Source: Gammaproteobacteria bacterium
Lineage (GTDB): Bacteria; Pseudomonadota; Gammaproteobacteria; Arenicellales; Poriferihabitantaceae
DNA length: 13,457 nt
NCBI GenBank assembly: GCA_009839585.1
Contig: VXPI01000405.1
Coordinates: 1 to 13,457, forward strand
Direction of reading: 5' to 3'
Below the pieces are notes generated by a model, which did not search any database, had not been told where the DNA came from, and saw nothing but the letters and a program-made list of their open reading frames with translations. A program made the position numbers and the translations under genes. This document shows, one piece after another, positions 6,328 through 13,125 of this stretch (positions within the stretch are counted from its first letter, which is position 1; every line of letters starts with the position of its first letter).

Positions 6328-7857
6328 ATGCAGCAATCCACAAGAAAACGCAGCGGCCGCCGGGGACGTCCCCAGACGCAAAATCCCGGACCCGCTGGCA
6401 TTGCCTACCTGAATAGGCAGATTCCCAATACACAGTTGCTGAGTGCCGAGGGTCTTGAGTTGATTGAGCACAATGCCGAAACCATTCTTGAGGAAATCGG
6501 CATTGATTTCAGGTATGAGTCGGCAAAAAAACTGTTCAAGGCTGCCGGCGCAGAGATTAACGGTGATCGGATCCATTTTCCGCGAGGGATGTGTCGAAGC
6601 ATTATTCAGGAAAGTGCACCCCGTAAATTCGAGCAGAAGGCCCGTAATCCAGGTCGCAGTGTAACAATTGGCGACAATTCCACGGTGTTTGCACCGGTAT
6701 ACGGACCACCCTTTGTCCGAGACCTTGATCAAGGCCGGCGTTATGCGACGATTGAGGATTTCCGCAATTTCGTAAAACTGGCCTACATGCTGCCCTCGCT
6801 TCACCATTCAGGGGGCACAGTTTGCGAGCCCACGGATGTGCCGGTCAACAAGAGGCATTTCGATATGGTTTACAGCCATATCAAATACAGCGACAAGCCC
6901 TTTATGGGTTCAGTCACCCAGCCTGAACGGGCTCAAGACTCGGTCGAAATGTGCAAAATCCTGTTTGGTGCCGACTATGTTGACCAGAATACGGTACTGG
7001 TGAATCTCATCAACGCCAATTCTCCGATGACCTTTGACGAGACCATGTTGGGTGCATCGGAAGTCTACGCAAGAAACAACCAGGCCAGTATTGTCTCGCC
7101 GTTTATCCTGTCGGGTGCCATGTCGCCGGTAACCGTGGCCGGAACCATGGCGCAAATTCTGGCTGAGGCACTGGCGGGTATCGCATTTACCCAGCTGGTT
7201 CGACCGGGGTCGCCGGTTATTTTCGGGACATTTTCGAGTTCGATTTCCATGCAATCCGGAGCACCCACATTCGGGACGCCTGAACCGGCACTGGTGATTT
7301 ACGGTTGTGCTGAACTTGCGCGGCGTCTCGGAGTGCCTTTTCGAAGTGGCGGATCGTTGTGCGGTTCAAAAATCTCGGATGCACAGGCTGCCTATGAGAG
7401 TGCAAGCACCTTGTTGCCGACAGTGATGGCGGGGGTCAATTTTGTCCTGCATGCTGCCGGCTGGCTGGAGGGCGGCCTTGTTTCGGGATATGAGAAGTTA
7501 ATCATGGATGCCGATCAGCTGGGCATGATGGGGGTATTTTCAGGCGGCTATGACCTCACGGAAAACGGTCAGGCATTGGGGGCGATTCGGGAAGTAGGGC
7601 CGGGATCGCATTATCTGGGTTGTGGACATACGCAGAATAATTTCAAGACTGCATTTTATCGATCTTCAATTGCTGACAACAACAGTTTTGAGCAGTGGGA
7701 GCTTGAGGGCAGTCTGGACGCAACAGCCAGGGCGAATGCGATCTGGAAACGGATGCTGAATGAATATGAGGCACCACCAATTGACCCAGCGATTGATGAG
7801 GCACTGCTGGAATTTATCGAGACCCGAAAGAGTTCGTTTCCGGATGCCAGTTATTAG
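6328..7857 (+). CDS. MttB-family (non-pyrrolysine) methylamine/betaine:corrinoid methyltransferase
   Basis: This protein belongs to the trimethylamine methyltransferase (MttB) superfamily, which transfers a methyl group from a tertiary or quaternary amine to a Co(I) corrinoid protein. It has 509 residues with no in-frame amber codon, so it is one of the non-pyrrolysine members; characterised relatives act on glycine betaine (MtgB), proline betaine (MtpB) and carnitine (MtcB). Family-typical segments are LSAEGLELIEHNAETILEEI near the N-terminus, FAPVYGPPFVRDLDQGRRY, the mid-protein SGGTVCEP, FGTFSSSISMQSGAPTFGTPEP, and FYRSSIADNNSFEQWE near the C-terminus. The N-terminus is basic (RKRSGRRGRPQ). 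I chose the ATG at 6328 because upstream codons give no family similarity, although no good ribosome binding site precedes it. Its predicted corrinoid partner is encoded more than 4.5 kb away on the other strand. The exact substrate is unknown. Confidence 0.9.
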   Translation: MQQSTRKRSGRRGRPQTQNPGPAGIAYLNRQIPNTQLLSAEGLELIEHNAETILEEIGIDFRYESAKKLFKAAGAEINGDRIHFPRGMCRSIIQESAPRKFEQKARNPGRSVTIGDNSTVFAPVYGPPFVRDLDQGRRYATIEDFRNFVKLAYMLPSLHHSGGTVCEPTDVPVNKRHFDMVYSHIKYSDKPFMGSVTQPERAQDSVEMCKILFGADYVDQNTVLVNLINANSPMTFDETMLGASEVYARNNQASIVSPFILSGAMSPVTVAGTMAQILAEALAGIAFTQLVRPGSPVIFGTFSSSISMQSGAPTFGTPEPALVIYGCAELARRLGVPFRSGGSLCGSKISDAQAAYESASTLLPTVMAGVNFVLHAAGWLEGGLVSGYEKLIMDADQLGMMGVFSGGYDLTENGQALGAIREVGPGSHYLGCGHTQNNFKTAFYRSSIADNNSFEQWELEGSLDATARANAIWKRMLNEYEAPPIDPAIDEALLEFIETRKSSFPDASY

Positions 7858-8061
7858 GTTCCGGCATCGCAGGCAAAACATGTATCCATTCAGTCAAGCC
7901 CGATAACAAGGCTTCATTGCTTCTCCATGGGACTTGTTTTGCTGCGACTGCCGATGGAAAAACCAGGCGCATAACCACTCGTCTGACAGCACGGGGAATC
8001 AAGGGCGAGGATTCCATATCCTGCAATCATGAGGGAACTTGAACTTGGCAGACGCCGGATT
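7858..8061. other. Convergent spacer between the MttB-family and activase genes
   Basis: This 204-nt gap separates two converging genes. Overlapping minus-strand frames exist here but resemble nothing. A 5-bp stem (AAGCC 7896-7900, GGCTT 7910-7914, 9-nt loop) follows the methyltransferase stop by 38 nt and is followed by CATTGCTTCT rather than a clean T-run. It is too weak to call a terminator. Confidence 0.4.
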
Positions 8062-10083
8062 TCAGGACCGCTTTCTCCGCCTTCTTCGTCCATCACTTCC
8101 CGATTGACCGGTTGTTGGCGCATCGTCGGCCTGCGGCAATTGTACCTGCTGGGCAAGTTTCTCAAATCTATCTGATTTATGGGGTATGCCCAGGGCTTCG
8201 ACAAAATACTCCTGGAATTTCTCCTCGACTGCAGTCTCGATTTTCTGGATCTGTTTTACCGTGCGCTCGACTTCCTCTCTTGCATCGGTATCCAGTAGGG
8301 CAATGCTGGCTCCCTTTCCGGCTGCATTGCCTGCCGAAGTTACCTGGGACAAGTCGCAGTCGGGAATCATTCCCAGAACCATGGCATATTTCACATCAAT
8401 ATGGGCACCAAAGGCTCCGGCCAATCGGATGCGATCGACATGATCTACTCCCATCTTGTCCATTAGCAATCTGGCACCGGCATACAGGGCCGCCTTGGCA
8501 AGCTGAATAGCCCGAACATCGTTTTGTGTAATCAGGATTCTCACCGCATCCTTCTCGAAGAGCACATAGCTCCAGGTTTTGCCATCTTGAATAATCCGAT
8601 TTGACCGTTTCGCCAGCTCGCCGTTGATAATCCCGTTATTCAGGATAATTCCGCACAGAAACATCTCGGCGATAACTTCGATAATGCCCGAGCCGCAGAT
8701 TCCGGTAATGCCGGTATTGCCGAGCCTGTCAAGGAATGCTTCGTGATCAGACCAGAGATCGCATCCGATCACCTGAAACCTTGGTTCAAGGGTCCCGGCA
8801 TCAATGCGTACCCGCTCGATGGCACCGGGTGCTGCCCGTTGTCCACCACTGATCTGTGCTCCTTCAAATGCCGGGCCGGTCGGGCTTGATGCAGCCAGCA
8901 TCCGTGAGCGGTTACCCAGTACCATCTCGGCATTGGTACCAACATCCACCAGCAGGGTTAGTTCGTCTTGCTGGTAAGGGGCTTCCGACAGGGTTACTGC
9001 CGCAGCATCGGCTCCCACATGCCCCGCAATACACGGCAATACATAGGTGCGGGCACCCGGATGTAGCCGGATGTCGATGTCGGACGCCTTGATACTGACC
9101 GCCCGGTCAGTTGCCAGTGCAAATGGGGCACCGCCCAGTTCGACAGGATTAATGCCCAATAGCAGGTGATGCATAATGGGGTTGCCAACGATTGCCATAT
9201 CGAGAATATCCGTAGTCTTGATGTTGGCGATTTCGCACAAGTCGGCAATTTGTCCTTGCAGGGCCTCACGAACCGCATGGGTCATGTCAATCTCGCCACC
9301 GGGATTCATCATCACATAAGAAACCCGGCTCATCAGATCCTCGCCAAAACGAATCTGGGGATTCATCCGGCCAGTTGAAGCGATCGCTTCACCACTTGCC
9401 AGGTCATACAGGTGTGCGGCAATGGTTGTTGATCCAACATCGATCGAAACCCCGTATCCAGCACTCTGAAAACCCGGCCACAGAGCAATAATCTCCAGCC
9501 CTTCATGCACCGCAACCGTGATCTTCCACTCTCCTTCGCGGAGCGAGTGCTGTAGAACACCGAGTAACGCAAAATCAAACTTGAGGCTGGTGAGACCCCA
9601 TTCGAATTCGAGCGCATCCAGAGTGCGTTCGAGATCCCCGGAGGGTTGGTGCATATCGGGTTCCTGGACCTCGACATAATGTAGGCGAACTGCCGGATTG
9701 ACGGCCATCTTGTGAACATCAAGACGCTTCCTGACAATCTGTCGATGCGCCTGGCTTTCCGGGGGAATATCGATTACCACATCACCCTGAAGCAGGGCCT
9801 GGCAGCCGAGACGTCGAGTGGGTGAGATATCATCCAGAAAATACGCCTCCTCGCTTGACGTGTGTTCGGAGAGGTTTTCGGGCCTGGAGTGAATCTGAAA
9901 TTTGGGGAACTCTCCAACGCTTAAATCGATCTGGCAACGATCACAGATTCCCCGGCCACCGCACACCGTGTCGAGGTCAACCCCGAATTGCTGGGCTGCG
10001 GCGAGCACGGATTTGCCGCTTTCTATCTCTCCTCGCTTTCCTGATGGCGTGAAGACAACCTTCACGAACTCACGGTCTGTCAT
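8062..10083 (-). CDS. [2Fe-2S] ASKHA-type corrinoid activation protein (RACo-like, DUF4445)
   Basis: This 673-residue protein resembles RACo-type reductive activases, which use ATP to return inactive Co(II) corrinoid to Co(I). The N-terminal ferredoxin-like domain carries Cys41, Cys47, Cys50 and Cys94 (C-X5-C-X2-C...C), a plant-type [2Fe-2S] pattern unlike the two [4Fe-4S] clusters of methanogen RamA. The ATPase part begins near 213 with SIDVGSTTIAAHLYDL and continues with VDVGTNAEMVLGN (379-391), ISGGQRAAPGAIE (411-423), GICGSGIIE (461-469) and RLAGAFGAHID (553-563). The C-terminus is Arg-rich (GRRRRRKRS). The ATG overlaps the stop of the GFA gene as ATGA, so the two are probably translationally coupled. 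It is the last gene of the corrinoid operon. Confidence 0.92.
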   Translation of the reverse strand: MTDREFVKVVFTPSGKRGEIESGKSVLAAAQQFGVDLDTVCGGRGICDRCQIDLSVGEFPKFQIHSRPENLSEHTSSEEAYFLDDISPTRRLGCQALLQGDVVIDIPPESQAHRQIVRKRLDVHKMAVNPAVRLHYVEVQEPDMHQPSGDLERTLDALEFEWGLTSLKFDFALLGVLQHSLREGEWKITVAVHEGLEIIALWPGFQSAGYGVSIDVGSTTIAAHLYDLASGEAIASTGRMNPQIRFGEDLMSRVSYVMMNPGGEIDMTHAVREALQGQIADLCEIANIKTTDILDMAIVGNPIMHHLLLGINPVELGGAPFALATDRAVSIKASDIDIRLHPGARTYVLPCIAGHVGADAAAVTLSEAPYQQDELTLLVDVGTNAEMVLGNRSRMLAASSPTGPAFEGAQISGGQRAAPGAIERVRIDAGTLEPRFQVIGCDLWSDHEAFLDRLGNTGITGICGSGIIEVIAEMFLCGIILNNGIINGELAKRSNRIIQDGKTWSYVLFEKDAVRILITQNDVRAIQLAKAALYAGARLLMDKMGVDHVDRIRLAGAFGAHIDVKYAMVLGMIPDCDLSQVTSAGNAAGKGASIALLDTDAREEVERTVKQIQKIETAVEEKFQEYFVEALGIPHKSDRFEKLAQQVQLPQADDAPTTGQSGSDGRRRRRKRS

Positions 10084-10457
10084 ATTTCAGGGTGGAGACT
10101 CGGCAGTTCATGGTAGTCACTCCTATCTTCAACAAATATGTTCTGGATTGACTCGACATGGGTAGGGGGATCCAGAGTTCCTGCCATAATGCTTATCGTA
10201 TCACCCTGATAGGGTTTCCAGAACAGGCTTGACCCACATTGATTGCAAAAACCCCGTTGTGCGATTTCGGATGAACGATACCAGGTGAGGGTTTTACGCT
10301 TCATGATTTCCAGTTGATCCAGCGTACATCGGACCGCAGCCACATAATGCCCTGAGGTCTTGCGACACTGACTGCAAAAGCAGTTGATGATGCCACGGAT
10401 ATCTCCAGTTATCCGATAGCTGATTTCACCGCATAGGCAGCCTCCGTTTCGAATCAT
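10080..10457 (-). CDS. GFA/CENP-V-fold zinc protein
   Basis: This 125-residue protein has the glutathione-dependent formaldehyde-activating enzyme (Gfa/CENP-V) fold signature. It carries Cys7 and Cys9 (GGCLCGEISYRI), Cys26, Cys28 and Cys31 (CFCSQC), and Cys71 and Cys74 (CNQCGSSLFW). By analogy with Gfa, Cys7/9/71/74 hold one zinc and Cys26/28/31 a second site. Paracoccus Gfa was linked to S-hydroxymethylglutathione formation, but most family members have no proven role. I chose the ATG at 10457 because the family motif begins there and AGGACAGG lies just upstream; a longer frame runs back into the preceding gene. It starts 19 nt after the methyltransferase stop and overlaps the activase start by ATGA. 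A role in one-carbon or formaldehyde handling is inference. Confidence 0.88.
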   Translation of the reverse strand: MIRNGGCLCGEISYRITGDIRGIINCFCSQCRKTSGHYVAAVRCTLDQLEIMKRKTLTWYRSSEIAQRGFCNQCGSSLFWKPYQGDTISIMAGTLDPPTHVESIQNIFVEDRSDYHELPSLHPEI

Positions 10458-10476
10458 TGACCTGTCCTGCGAATCG

Positions 10477-11397
10477 TTACCCCACTGCTGCCCGGCGGCG
10501 GCGGCGCCCTGAACGTCCCGCCCGGTCTTCGGCGAACATGTCGTGGACTTCTGCCGGCTGACGGTATTTCTTGAGCCACTTTGCGCAGTTCCGATCATGG
10601 CCCATGACCACATTGGCTGCCATAACGCCCTGCATAACCTCTTCGTGAAGGGGATTGGTGATCGCAGAGGTCATGCCTGCTCCGATGGCCATGCTAATGA
10701 AATGGCCATCCATGCCCTTGCGATTGGGAATGCCAAAGCTGAAATTGGATGCACCGCAGGTGGTGTTGACCTTGAGTTCCTCGCGCAACCGCTTGACCAG
10801 ATGCAGGACCTGGCGTCCTGCACTGTTGACTGCCCCGACTGGCATCACCAGTGGATCGACGACGATATCGCTATGATGGATCCCATAATCGGCTGCCCGT
10901 TCGACGATTTTTTTGGCAACATCAAAGCGATCGTCAGGATTTTCCGAAATTCCTGCTTCATCGTTGGATATCGCGACCACTGCACAGTTGTACTTCGCGA
11001 CCAATGGCAGCACCGCCTCCAGACGTTCTTCTTCTCCGGTGATTGAGTTTAACAAGGGTTTGCCCTGATAGACCTCAAGCCCTGCTTCAAGGGCTGCGAC
11101 GATTGATGAGTCAATCGACAGCGGAACATCGGTTACTGATTGTACGAGCTGGATACATTCGGCAAGGATTCTTGGTTCATCGGCAAGCGGGATACCTGCA
11201 TTGACGTCCAGCATGCCTGCTCCGGCCTGTACCTGGGCTATTGCATCCTGTTCGACACGGGAATAGTCACCTTGTTTCATCTCTTCGGCAAGAATTTTCC
11301 TCCCGGTCGGATTAATGCGCTCTCCAATAATCATGAATGGCTGGTCAAAACCAATGCGGAATTCGCGACTCGCTGAACTGATAACGGTATGGGTCAT
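10477..11397 (-). CDS. Methyltetrahydrofolate:corrinoid methyltransferase (pterin-binding, MtgA/AcsE-like)
   Basis: This 306-residue TIM-barrel protein belongs to the pterin-binding family with AcsE, MtgA and the MetH folate domain. It would move the methyl group between the corrinoid protein and tetrahydrofolate. Key segments are IGERINPTGRK (24-34), LDVNAG (63-68), SIDS with Asp96, LLNSI with Asn117, VDPL with Asp181, and CGASNFSFG (214-222) with Asn218, which matches the Asn that contacts folate N5 in AcsE. The C-terminus has an Arg-rich tail (GRSGRRRRRAAVG) absent from AcsE. The ATG at 11397 is preceded by GGAG at good spacing. In this operon the likely direction is methyl transfer to tetrahydrofolate for oxidation or biosynthesis. 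Confidence 0.92.
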   Translation of the reverse strand: MTHTVISSASREFRIGFDQPFMIIGERINPTGRKILAEEMKQGDYSRVEQDAIAQVQAGAGMLDVNAGIPLADEPRILAECIQLVQSVTDVPLSIDSSIVAALEAGLEVYQGKPLLNSITGEEERLEAVLPLVAKYNCAVVAISNDEAGISENPDDRFDVAKKIVERAADYGIHHSDIVVDPLVMPVGAVNSAGRQVLHLVKRLREELKVNTTCGASNFSFGIPNRKGMDGHFISMAIGAGMTSAITNPLHEEVMQGVMAANVVMGHDRNCAKWLKKYRQPAEVHDMFAEDRAGRSGRRRRRAAVG

Positions 11398-11463
11398 GAA
11401 AGGCTCCGGATTTGTCGGTGTAAGTCGGTAAAATTTAACTATCGGTCATGCTGCCATGTCCAC

Positions 11464-11778
11464 TCACTGGCTTTTTCCCAGTGGTTCTTCATGCCCGCAT
11501 TGTTGAATCAGCCTTTTCAGGCGATCCACATGATATTCCTGTTCAATGCGGGAGGCAGCCGCTTCAACTTCTGACTTCAAGTCATCACCACAGGGGACCG
11601 ATACTCGGCGCCACTCCTGCAGATAGGCATCTGTCCCTGAGAGACCCGCACGCATCGCTGCAGTATCAATGGCGATTGCGAATCGATTGCTTAATTCGAG
11701 TTTTTCTGCCTGACGCCGCTGCTTCGCCACGACCTGTGCTGGAATATCTCTCCAGAATAAGGTCACAAGATCGGCCAT
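11464..11778 (-). CDS. 'Virulence factor' family small protein (role unknown)
   Basis: This 104-residue soluble protein resembles the family Pfam calls 'Virulence factor' (PF13769, from memory), which accompanies corrinoid methyltransferase operons in proteobacteria. Visible conserved-looking segments are LFWRDIPAQVVAKQ (7-20), FAIAIDTAAMRAG (33-45), DAYLQEWRR (50-58) and PCGDD (62-66) with Cys63; the C-terminal half is rich in Glu and Arg and probably helical. There is no signal peptide or membrane segment. The family name is historical and I see no virulence link. It starts 14 nt after the DUF1638 gene, with AAGGG overlapping that stop region as a possible ribosome binding site. A helper role in corrinoid protein handling is a guess from context. 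Confidence 0.8.
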   Translation of the reverse strand: MADLVTLFWRDIPAQVVAKQRRQAEKLELSNRFAIAIDTAAMRAGLSGTDAYLQEWRRVSVPCGDDLKSEVEAAASRIEQEYHVDRLKRLIQQCGHEEPLGKSQ

Positions 11779-11792
11779 GGTCGTCGTACCCT

Positions 11793-12440
11793 TTATGTCT
11801 GCTTGTCGGCTACAGAACCGGAATCGTTGACGACAACCCTGAGTGTTTCATTCAGCCCAGTGTCGCCAGTGAATTCCCGTTGGTATGTGAGACCGAGAGA
11901 CTCGGCTGCCTTGCGGGCTTTCTGTTCGGTTTTCGGGTTTTCCTTCTGGGCGAGATAGACCAGTTTGTTGTAGTGTCCGAAGTACTGATTCTTGAGTTCC
12001 GGGTATTGATCGATCCCGAGACCTTCGATTATCAAGCGATCAAAATTCTCGGCCAGATAGTCGGTCAGGTAAAAGGTGCCTATTTCTGATTCATGCAAGG
12101 CGTTGAATTTTTCGGACCCTGCGAATAGTTCATAGCAATGGGCACCGGGCAGTCGCTCGAGCCCCTCTTCTGCAATCACCTTGTCGAGCAGTCCTCCGGT
12201 TCCGCAATCTGCATATCCAATGAAGATTTTGGAGAAATGATTCCGATTCTCGCGAACTTTCGCCCGAACTGCCTCGGGTATTTTTTCCGGATAGTTGTGT
12301 AGCGTTGCCGGCAGGCACTGGAATTCGATATGGCCCCAGTTATTCATGTCTCGCACTCGGACGAGTTCATGAGCAAGGGCGCCGCAGGCAATCACCAGTA
12401 ACTTCCTGGCTGTGCAATCAGAATGTTGTTCACGCTGCAC
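11793..12440 (-). CDS. DUF1638 protein of the corrinoid methyltransferase operon
   Basis: This protein matches the DUF1638 family, found near corrinoid methyltransferase genes in bacteria and methanogens, with no established biochemical role. With a GTG start at 12440 it has 215 residues and overlaps the corrinoid protein stop by 11 nt. The open frame extends to 12533, but that part lies inside the corrinoid protein gene and lacks family character. Four Cys sit in conserved-looking motifs: IACGALAHEL (Cys19), QCLPATLHNYP (Cys42), YADCGTGG (Cys79) and HCYELFAG (Cys102). A later segment, GTFYLTDYLAENFDRLI (121-137), also looks family-typical. The Cys set suggests metal, thiol or cofactor binding; that is inference. 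No alternative ATG is available, so the start is moderately certain. Confidence 0.85.
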   Translation of the reverse strand: MQREQHSDCTARKLLVIACGALAHELVRVRDMNNWGHIEFQCLPATLHNYPEKIPEAVRAKVRENRNHFSKIFIGYADCGTGGLLDKVIAEEGLERLPGAHCYELFAGSEKFNALHESEIGTFYLTDYLAENFDRLIIEGLGIDQYPELKNQYFGHYNKLVYLAQKENPKTEQKARKAAESLGLTYQREFTGDTGLNETLRVVVNDSGSVADKQT

Positions 12441-13125
12441 GTTTCTCGGCGATTTTTGCTTGTGCCGTCTCAACAGCAACCGCAGCATCGCGACAATAGG
12501 CATCGGCACCGATAGCCTTGCCAAACTCTTCATTCAGGGGGGCCCCGCCTACCAGCACAATATAGTCATCGCGAATCCCCTGTTCGACCAGGGTATCGAT
12601 CACAACCTTCATATAGGGCATGGTGGTGGTTAACAGTGCAGACATGCCCAGGATATCCGGTCGATGTTGTTCAAGAGCTTCAAGATAGTTCTCAACTGGG
12701 TTGTCAATGCCGAGATCAATGACTTCGAAACCAGCGCCTTCCATCATCATGGACACCAGATTCTTGCCGATGTCATGGATATCCCCTTTGACAGTGCCAA
12801 TCACCATCTTGCCAACCGGTTCTGCACCGGTCTCGGCCAGCAAGGGGCGGAGAATTTCCATACCGCCTTTCATGGCGTTGGCAGACATCAGGACTTCGGG
12901 AACAAACAGGATGCCGTCCCGAAAGTCGATACCGACAATGCGCATGCCTTCAACGAGTGCTTCATCAAGCACCTTGGTTGCAGTCCAGCCGCGATCAAGC
13001 AGTATCTGCGTGCCTTCGACAATCTCGTCACGCAGACCGTCGTAGAGATCATCATGCATCTGCTCTACCAGTTCTTCATCTGACAGGGCAGACAGGTCAA
13101 TATCATCGTATTCTTCTTCGCTCAT
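12430..13125 (-). CDS. Cobalamin-binding corrinoid protein (MtgC/MttC-like)
   Basis: This 231-residue protein is the probable methyl carrier of the system. The N-terminal part (about 15-95) resembles the helical B12-binding cap domain and includes VPEVLMSANAMKGGMEILRPLL. The Rossmann-like cobalamin domain follows, with GTVKGDIHDIGKNLV (110-124). That segment holds the D-x-H-x-x-G motif (Asp115, His117, Gly120), whose His ligates cobalt from below. Further family motifs are DLGIDNPVE (136-144), SALLTTTMPYM (162-172) and VLVGGAPLNEEF (190-201). It is the first gene of the operon. The ATG at 13125 follows GGGT at 7-nt spacing, a modest ribosome binding site. Its partners are expected to be the MttB homologue, the folate methyltransferase and the activase. 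Confidence 0.93.
   Translation of the reverse strand: MSEEEYDDIDLSALSDEELVEQMHDDLYDGLRDEIVEGTQILLDRGWTATKVLDEALVEGMRIVGIDFRDGILFVPEVLMSANAMKGGMEILRPLLAETGAEPVGKMVIGTVKGDIHDIGKNLVSMMMEGAGFEVIDLGIDNPVENYLEALEQHRPDILGMSALLTTTMPYMKVVIDTLVEQGIRDDYIVLVGGAPLNEEFGKAIGADAYCRDAAVAVETAQAKIAEKRAA

Noticed and set aside
6319..6807. 162-codon minus-strand frame opposite the MttB-family gene
   Set aside because: Antisense to a well-supported gene, with no recognisable motif.
7896..7914. Terminator after the MttB-family gene
   Set aside because: The stem is only 5 bp with a 9-nt loop and is not followed by a T-run.
7814..8204. Minus-strand frames across the convergent spacer (7814-8026 and 7914-8204)
   Set aside because: They overlap the ends of both flanking genes, resemble no protein family, and have Ser/Pro/Arg-rich low-information sequence.
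9045..9060. Possible tRNA-end (att-like) repeat resembling the tRNA acceptor sequence
   Set aside because: Only about 10 bases match the tRNA 3' end, inside a conserved coding region; this is expected by chance.
10458..10613. N-terminal extension of the GFA frame
   Set aside because: The extra 52 codons lie in the folate methyltransferase gene, and family similarity begins at the ATG at 10457, which has a ribosome binding site.
11448..12089. 213-codon plus-strand frame opposite the DUF1638 and small-protein genes
   Set aside because: It crosses two real minus-strand genes and their junction and shows no family features.
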